From RBG-16-57-9 sp964462185 (lineage in GTDB: Archaea > Thermoproteota > Bathyarchaeia > TCS64), in assembly GCA_964462185.1 (NCBI GenBank), contig CAYWWV010000007.1, positions 1 through 52,428 on the forward strand: a stretch of 52,428 nucleotides of DNA. Direction: 5' to 3'. Positions 48,329-52,428 of this stretch are shown in pieces. The position numbers and the translations under genes were made by a program. Numbering within the stretch: the stretch's first letter is position 1; every line of letters starts with the position of its first letter. The notes below the pieces were generated by a model, which worked only from the letters and a program-made list of their open reading frames with translations, was not told the origin of the DNA and searched no databases.

Positions 48329-49554
48329 CCCTGGCCCCGCTCTCTGAGCCACTTGTCCTTGTTCTTGATGCACCCAATATCCGCGGCCAGGGGGTTGCCG
48401 ATGTAGTTTATGGCGCGGGCCCGGCAGCCCCCGCACAGGTATCTGAACTGGCATGAGCCACAGTTGTCCTCCAGGGACTCGCGGTCCGTGAAACACTGGA
48501 TTGTGCCGAACCGCTCCCAGATATCCCAGAAGGGCTCTTCTCTGATGTTGCCTTCGACCCAGCTTGAGATGAACATGCATGGGCAGACGTCGCCGTTGGG
48601 CTGGATGCAGACAAACTGGCGGCCGGCGCCGCAGCCCTGGATGCTCTCCAGGGGCACCTTGGCCCCTCCTTCTTTTACAGCGTTGTAGTGGGTGGGGCTT
48701 TGGACGTAGAACTGCTCGCTCTTCTGGGCCTTGGTCTCCACGTAGAGCCTGTCAGGGTCCAGGTAGTCTCCCAGGCTTCCCTCGAGGCAGACCCTGCCGA
48801 ACTGGGGGGCCGTGCTCAGGACCTCCAGGCCTATGGTTCTGCGGCGCTTGAAGAGCCTTCTAAGCACCGTCTCCCTCTCCTCGGGGCTCAGGTCCTGGTC
48901 CGCTATCCCTGGGCCCCTGCCGGTGGGGACGAAGTTGAAGTGAATGAACCTCTGGGCCCCCAGGTCGGCTGCCAGGTCCAGCATCTGGTCTACCTCTTCA
49001 AACGTGTTCTTGGTGAAGACGGTGGCCACGGCCGTGAATATCCCCGCCTCCACGGTGTTCCGGATTCCTTCTACGGTCCGCTCCCAGGAGCCCTTAACGC
49101 CTCTGAAGGAGTCATGCTTGGCAGGGTCCACGCTGTCCAGGCTTATCTCGATGTAGGCGAGTCCGTGGTCTTTGAGCTTCTGGGCGAACTCCTTGGTGAG
49201 CATGGTTCCATTGGTTGCCGTGGCCACGTGCATGCCCTTGGAGACCATGTAGTCCAGCACTGGGAAGTAGTCTGGGTGGATGAGGGGCTCGCCCCCGCTG
49301 ATCATGGGCACCTTGACTCCTGCATCCTCCATGGTGTCCACGAAGCCCAGCTTCTCTTCAAGGGTCAACTCGTCAGGGGTGGCCGTGGCCTTGGCGTCCT
49401 GGTAACAGTGCTTGCAGTTTAGGTTGCACATGTTGGTGAAGTTCCAGACCACCATGTATGGCACCCTCTTGGAGCTGTGGCGCCTTCTCCGGCCCAGGCT
49501 CCTCCCCAACTGGTCTAAGACAGCCTTGATCCCCAAGCCGAATCCCCGTCTCAC
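48325..49554 (-). CDS. Radical SAM protein with SPASM domain
   Basis: A 409-residue enzyme. The radical SAM motif is CNLNCKHC near residues 43-50, ISGGEPLIHPDYF follows. A C-terminal SPASM domain (about 305-395) has cysteines in GCGAGRQFVCIQPNGDVCPC, then DNCGSCQFRYLCGGCRARA, for auxiliary Fe-S clusters. Relatives include AhbC/AhbD heme synthesis enzymes and peptide-modifying PqqE-like proteins; archaeal heme synthesis via siroheme is one possibility. No precursor peptide or ahb genes nearby, so function is open. Start GTG at 49554. Confidence 0.88.
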   Translation of the reverse strand: MRRGFGLGIKAVLDQLGRSLGRRRRHSSKRVPYMVVWNFTNMCNLNCKHCYQDAKATATPDELTLEEKLGFVDTMEDAGVKVPMISGGEPLIHPDYFPVLDYMVSKGMHVATATNGTMLTKEFAQKLKDHGLAYIEISLDSVDPAKHDSFRGVKGSWERTVEGIRNTVEAGIFTAVATVFTKNTFEEVDQMLDLAADLGAQRFIHFNFVPTGRGPGIADQDLSPEERETVLRRLFKRRRTIGLEVLSTAPQFGRVCLEGSLGDYLDPDRLYVETKAQKSEQFYVQSPTHYNAVKEGGAKVPLESIQGCGAGRQFVCIQPNGDVCPCMFISSWVEGNIREEPFWDIWERFGTIQCFTDRESLEDNCGSCQFRYLCGGCRARAINYIGNPLAADIGCIKNKDKWLRERGQG

Positions 49555-49602
49555 CGGCTAAACATGGCTGGACGCGTAAAAATGTAACCACTTGGCTCTC
49601 AA

Positions 49603-49918
49603 TTATCCCTCCTTGGGTGCGCTTCCTTTGAGGTGCGAAGCCAGGTTGAGGGGCTGGTTGGTTGTCCAAGTGGGTGGCCCCTCCCCCCTGAGACCTTCTG
49701 ATGATGGGGAGGCCCTTCTCCCTGCAGCATTCGACATCGATCTCCTTCTCCAGTTCCTGATGGAAGCCGAGACATACGTAAGGAGCTGAGGGCTGGACGA
49801 GTAGAACTGTGTTGGGTGGGGGCTCTCCACCGTCAACCGCCTGGGCTACAGCCTCATAGAAGGTCTGCGCCATGTAGGGTTCCGCCAACCCAGGATCAAC
49901 AAGCCGCCATACCTCCAA
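49603..49918 (-). pseudogene. Truncated lipoate-protein ligase (LplA N-terminal domain) remnant
   Basis: The first 86 residues read as the lipoate ligase/biotin-lipoyl transferase fold: PYVCLGFHQELEKEIDVECC and GLPIIRRSQGGGATHLDN, where RRSQGGGA is the ligand loop. After LDN the homology stops; the +1 frame continues briefly (TNQPLNLASH) to a stop, so a frameshift is followed by loss of the rest, including the catalytic lysine region. An intact domain would need about 240 residues. The break lies beside the change in base composition. Confidence 0.75.
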
Positions 49919-50049
49919 AAAGGCACCTCGATGAGAAAACTCTCCCTCCCATGGAGTGAGTATTACGGCCTGGGCGAGAGCCTGTTCATTTCTTTGAGTT
50001 GCCTCGTTAATCGTTTACCCGTATTTGAAACGGGGAGCAAACACGAACA

Positions 50050-50077
50050 GTATTACGAACCCAGGTAAACGTAATAT
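50050..50077 (+). promoter_or_regulatory. NikR-like operator of cooC
   Basis: GTATTAC (50050-50056) and GTAATAT (50071-50077) separated by 14 bases: exactly the same half-sites and spacing as the dyad at 14052-14079. The right arm merges into the TATA-like AATATTTTTTAA about 30 bases before the cooC ATG, so repressor binding would occlude the promoter. Confidence 0.75.
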
Positions 50078-50107
50078 TTTTTAACCCATGTATAGTCCCT
50101 CAAAGCC

Positions 50108-50836
50108 ATGAAGCTACTGGTAGCCGGAAAAGGAGGGGCAGGAAAATCCGTTGTATCCCTCCTTCTCGCAAAATCGCTGAGTGAAAAAACAAACACGATA
50201 CTACTCGACGCAGACGAATCCAACAGACTATTACCGAAAACCCTGGGGCTCGAAGCACCAGAAACCATTGCAAACTACCTCGGCGGCAGAGCCAATGTAC
50301 GTGAAGCCATCGGCAAACATGAGAAGATCAACATAAACGAGCTGCCCCCAGAATACGTATCAAAAACAGGTGACGGCATCACCTATGCAGCCGTCGGCAA
50401 GATCGAGGAGTTCGGCGAGGGCTGCGCCTGCCCTTATGGTTTTCTATCAAGAGAATTGCTCAAACGCATCGAGCTGGCCCCAGGGGAGTATCTGATAGTA
50501 GACGCAGAGGCAGGTATTGAGCACCTAGGTAGAGGGGTGGAGGAAGGAATCGACAAGCTTATCGTAGTAATCGATCCAACTGCTGAGGGAGTAGAGATCG
50601 CGAAGAAGCTGGCCTCAGAGGCGAATAGGATCGGCAAGCCGATCCACCTGGTCCTTAACAAGGTAACACCAGAGGTGGAATCGGTGATGAAGGAGAAACT
50701 TGAATCCGAGGGGCTTTCGGCGGACGCTATAGTTCGCTACGACCCGGTGATCTTCAGGTCCAGCCTCATGGGTGGCCCCTTCGCCGCGGAGTCCGCGTTT
50801 GAAGATATAAAATTCTTCATAGAGAAATACCTATAG
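50108..50836 (+). CDS. cooC: CooC-type nickel-insertion ATPase
   Basis: A 242-residue MinD/CooC-type ATPase. The deviant Walker A is GKGGAGKS at residues 8-15, the metal-binding cysteine pair is GCACPYG near residues 102-108, and IVDAEAGIEHLGRG near 130-143 matches CooC. In CODH systems, CooC dimers bind Ni at a CxC motif and load nickel into the C-cluster with ATP. The gene is AT-richer than most neighbours (many AAA, ATA, ACA codons), suggesting transfer. Leaderless ATG behind a NikR-like operator. No CODH gene in the window. Confidence 0.93.
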   Translation: MKLLVAGKGGAGKSVVSLLLAKSLSEKTNTILLDADESNRLLPKTLGLEAPETIANYLGGRANVREAIGKHEKININELPPEYVSKTGDGITYAAVGKIEEFGEGCACPYGFLSRELLKRIELAPGEYLIVDAEAGIEHLGRGVEEGIDKLIVVIDPTAEGVEIAKKLASEANRIGKPIHLVLNKVTPEVESVMKEKLESEGLSADAIVRYDPVIFRSSLMGGPFAAESAFEDIKFFIEKYL

Positions 50837-50843
50837 AAGCGAT

Positions 50844-50864
50844 TCACCATGCCCAGCATGGTGA
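50844..50864. terminator. Hairpin just after cooC
   Basis: TCACCATGC and GCATGGTGA are perfect inverted arms around a 3-base loop, eight bases after the cooC stop. No T-run follows, so it is a structure-based guess at a transcript end. Confidence 0.4.
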
Positions 50865-50963
50865 GCAAAAGGTCAGAGGCTGATAAAATTTGAAATTAAT
50901 ATTAACGATTCATAACGTTATTTGCGTTCATTATGGTATGTGTGGTTGTTTTTTACAGGCTCT

Positions 50964-51326
50964 TTATAATGGATTTTTATGTGTTTGTTGTCTTGGATAT
51001 GTTTTTTTAAGATGTTCTAGGAATGTTGTGTTGAATTGATTGAACTGTTCTTCATTTATTGGCCTGAGTAGAAGGCCCTTTTCTTCGCCCCATATAGGCG
51101 GAATGTTGCATACGCTCGGGTTCCACTAGTCCAGGTTAGAGATGATTTGCTCTTGGACAGTATTTGCAGCGTCGTTTCTAGGTCTTGCTGCCTCTAGTCC
51201 TGGATTGGGTTTATAGGTGCGGGACTTGAGATGATGATCTGGACGGAGAATGAGCATTACTTCCTCTCTTGAGGGGATGGGTGGTGGGGGGGGCAGGTTT
51301 AGAGTGGGCCTTTCTGTCGGAGTCAT
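50964..51326 (-). pseudogene. Decayed coding remnant interrupted by a TAG
   Basis: A minus-strand frame running from ATG 51326 reads as protein, reaches a TAG at 51126-51128 and continues in the same frame for 53 codons (including IWGEEKGLLLRPINEEQF) to a TAA at 50964. TAG is an ordinary stop for other genes here, so this is most likely a broken gene. Segments such as SRTYKPNPGLEAARPRN look protein-like, but I cannot name the family. Surrounding DNA from 50865 to 51740 is AT-rich with no intact gene. Confidence 0.4.
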
Positions 51327-51740
51327 AGTGGTCGTCGTTGGTAGTTCCTTGTTGGAGGGACGGGCCGTAAATGCTTTTATTCTTAGTTCAGGTGGTACGA
51401 CCTTCGTCTAGTTCTTTTCTGACTGGCCTAACGGCCTCGACTCGGGCTCTTATCCTAGACAGGGTCGGCAGCCTCGGCGGAGAGAGGCTCTGCGCATCAT
51501 TGGTAGAGCGGTCATCCGCCGTTGCCGCTCTGAAGAACTTGAATCTGAAAACCATAAGATGGGAAGGGCGAAGCTCATCAAGGGGCGACACTATGTTTAG
51601 AACTAAGTCTCCTCGTTTCGCTGACTGTTTTCAGGCCTTCGTAAGGAGGAGGCCCATTCAGCAGGGCCGGGAGGCAACAATTCTGGCAAGAGAACCTGGG
51701 TGAAAGCTGCTTTCATTTAACGGAGCTTAAGAATTGTATA
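51327..51740. other. Gene-poor stretch
   Basis: Short open frames exist on both strands but none resembles a known protein, none has a good promoter, and they overlap each other. I consider it degraded DNA continuous with the remnant to its left. Confidence 0.4.
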
Positions 51741-51783
51741 AGTTTATATAATGGTGTTTGGGTTTATTCTTGGTGACGTCGCG

Positions 51784-52041
51784 GTGAAGGTGCTTCACGA
51801 GCCCAAACTGGATACCATCATGATGGTGGAGAAGGCGATATTCGAGGCGGAGGATTACCCGACCCGGATGGAGCTCTGGAGGAGCCTCCCCCGGAAGGTC
51901 CAGTACCAGACCTTCAAGCGCATTCTCGACCTGCTGGAGGCCCACGGACAGATAGCGTTCAACGGCAAGAGGATAATCTACACGGGAGTCAACAATCCCA
52001 AGCTCCAGGCCTTGATGGAGTCCAGTGTCCGTGTCCGCTGA
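51784..52041 (+). CDS. Small winged-helix protein
   Basis: About 85 residues, probably from GTG 51784. Residues EAEDYPTRMELWRSLPRKVQYQTFKRILDLLEAHGQIAFNGKRIIYTG form a helix-turn-helix followed by a beta wing, as in archaeal small winged-helix regulators. The frame is open back to ATG 51751, but that region overlaps a strong TATA (AAGTTTATATAATGG), so the later start is preferred. Convergent with the toxin gene, which ends one base after its stop. Confidence 0.7.
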   Translation: MKVLHEPKLDTIMMVEKAIFEAEDYPTRMELWRSLPRKVQYQTFKRILDLLEAHGQIAFNGKRIIYTGVNNPKLQALMESSVRVR

Positions 52042-52278
52042 TCACCGGCTCCGGTAGCCGAACCTCCTCTCGTACTCCTTGTGGGTCATGAGGTCCAGGA
52101 CGGTGGGGCACACGCCCAGGCCTTCTCTGTTGAAGATGGTGTAGCACGAGCGGTACCCCTCCGGATGCCTGTACCGGTAGAGGTTTGTCACACCGTAGCG
52201 CTCAACATAGTAGGAAGGTATCTGCCTCCGGGAGATGAGATCGCCCGCGTACATGTTCTCCTTGAGGACCCGCTCCAT
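52042..52278 (-). CDS. RelE/ParE-like toxin, start uncertain
   Basis: The C-terminal part has the archaeal RelE-like pattern: YAGDLISRRQIPSYYVERYG, LYRYRHPEGYRSCYTIF, VCPTVLDLMTHKEYERRFGY. ATG 52278 gives 78 residues, but coding-like sequence in the same frame (RSKELDEFIRGLDPSDRR) extends another 34 codons up to a TAG at 52381-52383 with no ATG, GTG or TTG, so the true start is missing or non-standard. These proteins are mRNA-cleaving toxins kept in check by an antitoxin. Confidence 0.7.
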   Translation of the reverse strand: MERVLKENMYAGDLISRRQIPSYYVERYGVTNLYRYRHPEGYRSCYTIFNREGLGVCPTVLDLMTHKEYERRFGYRSR

Positions 52279-52380
52279 GTCCTCAACCCAGATCCGCCTC
52301 CTATCACTGGGGTCTAATCCTCTGATGAATTCGTCGAGTTCCTTGGAGCGGAATACGGCGGGAGCGGGCCTCCTTACTCT

Positions 52381-52428
52381 CTACACATCTTCGTTGAGGT
52401 TGGTTAGGGTTTCCGCGTGGGTTTCCCT
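52381..52428 (-). CDS. 3' end of an upstream gene, probable antitoxin
   Basis: Sixteen codons ending TAG at the window edge read RETHAETLTNLNEDV, acidic and helical like the C-terminus of a small antitoxin. It lies in the same frame as, and directly before, the RelE-like toxin, the usual order of a type II toxin-antitoxin pair. Only the end is visible. Confidence 0.4.
   Translation of the reverse strand, partial: RETHAETLTNLNEDV

Noticed and set aside
49931..50068. Small plus-strand open frame (45 codons) before cooC
   Set aside because: It ends inside the NikR-like operator, has no recognised homology and no promoter of its own, so I do not call it a gene.
50964..52428. In-frame TAG codons at 51126 and 52381 as pyrrolysine sites
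   Set aside because: TAG is the ordinary stop of several intact genes here (for example both hydrogenase gamma and delta), and no pyl genes are visible. Gene decay and normal stops explain both cases more simply.
1..52428. CRISPR array or insertion sequence
   Set aside because: No regularly spaced direct repeats and no intact transposase were seen on either strand.

Overview
The window is archaeal chromosome, most likely from a TACK-group lineage such as Bathyarchaeia. It carries Orc1/Cdc6, a proteasome alpha subunit, TiaS, RNA polymerase subunit E' with Spt4, ribosomal proteins eS24, eS25 and eS27, GTP-dependent dephospho-CoA kinase, CofE (coenzyme F420), an archaeal prepilin peptidase and a tRNA-Lys with a 37/38 intron. 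TATA boxes lie about 25 bases upstream of starts, many genes look leaderless, and starts are often GTG or TTG. eS25 together with F420 and a hydrogenase points away from most euryarchaea; the assignment is inference. Most of the window is GC-rich with tightly packed genes. Two 100-base runs of N (10556-10655 and 44771-44870) are assembly gaps that break an MFS transporter and rpoE.

Layout. 1-3.5 kb: a minus-strand run with a winged-helix regulator, Orc1/Cdc6, an AIR-synthase-like protein and a methyltransferase. 3.6-5.1 kb: a small protein, an intergenic hairpin with a tRNA-like D arm, and a sugar-nucleotide epimerase. 5.2-9.1 kb: a complete four-gene group 3b [NiFe] hydrogenase operon (beta, gamma, delta, alpha). 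9.1-11.9 kb: a TatD-like hydrolase, small proteins and an MFS transporter. 12.0-14.1 kb: a nickel island with a histidine-striped small protein, CooT and NikR on one strand, and an FmdE-family protein plus a small membrane protein on the other, the latter behind two NikR-like operators. 14.1-30 kb: mixed metabolism (DRG-like GTPase, asparaginase-type Ntn hydrolase, racemase, radical SAM protein, copper chaperone, two-component pair, amidase with a GatC-like partner, prepilin peptidase, proline-racemase homologue, aminotransferase, PUA protein, ferredoxin, DppA). 30-41 kb: TlpA/CcdA, amidohydrolase, Nnr, HAD phosphatase, TiaS, tandem DUF4438 genes, proteasome alpha, eS25, RimK-like ligase, UppP. 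41-49.6 kb: SPFH protein behind a candidate structured RNA, CofE, two tRNAs, HTH-PRTase regulator, information-processing cluster, LuxE-like protein and a SPASM radical SAM protein.

49.6-52.4 kb differs: it is AT-richer, holds a truncated lipoate ligase, an intact cooC, about 0.9 kb of apparently decayed DNA, a winged-helix protein and a RelE-like toxin at the edge. It looks acquired or degraded.

The linking theme is nickel. A 28-bp dyad, GTATTAC-N14-GTAATAT, with the same overall geometry as the classical NikR operator (6-16-6), occurs in tandem before the membrane protein/FmdE pair and again before cooC about 36 kb away. NikR, CooT and the histidine-striped protein are encoded next to the first pair, and the window also encodes a nickel enzyme. 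I read this as a NikR regulon that includes a membrane protein and an FmdE homologue not usually described as nickel genes. The second candidate novelty is a compact structured RNA of about 132 nt upstream of the SPFH gene.
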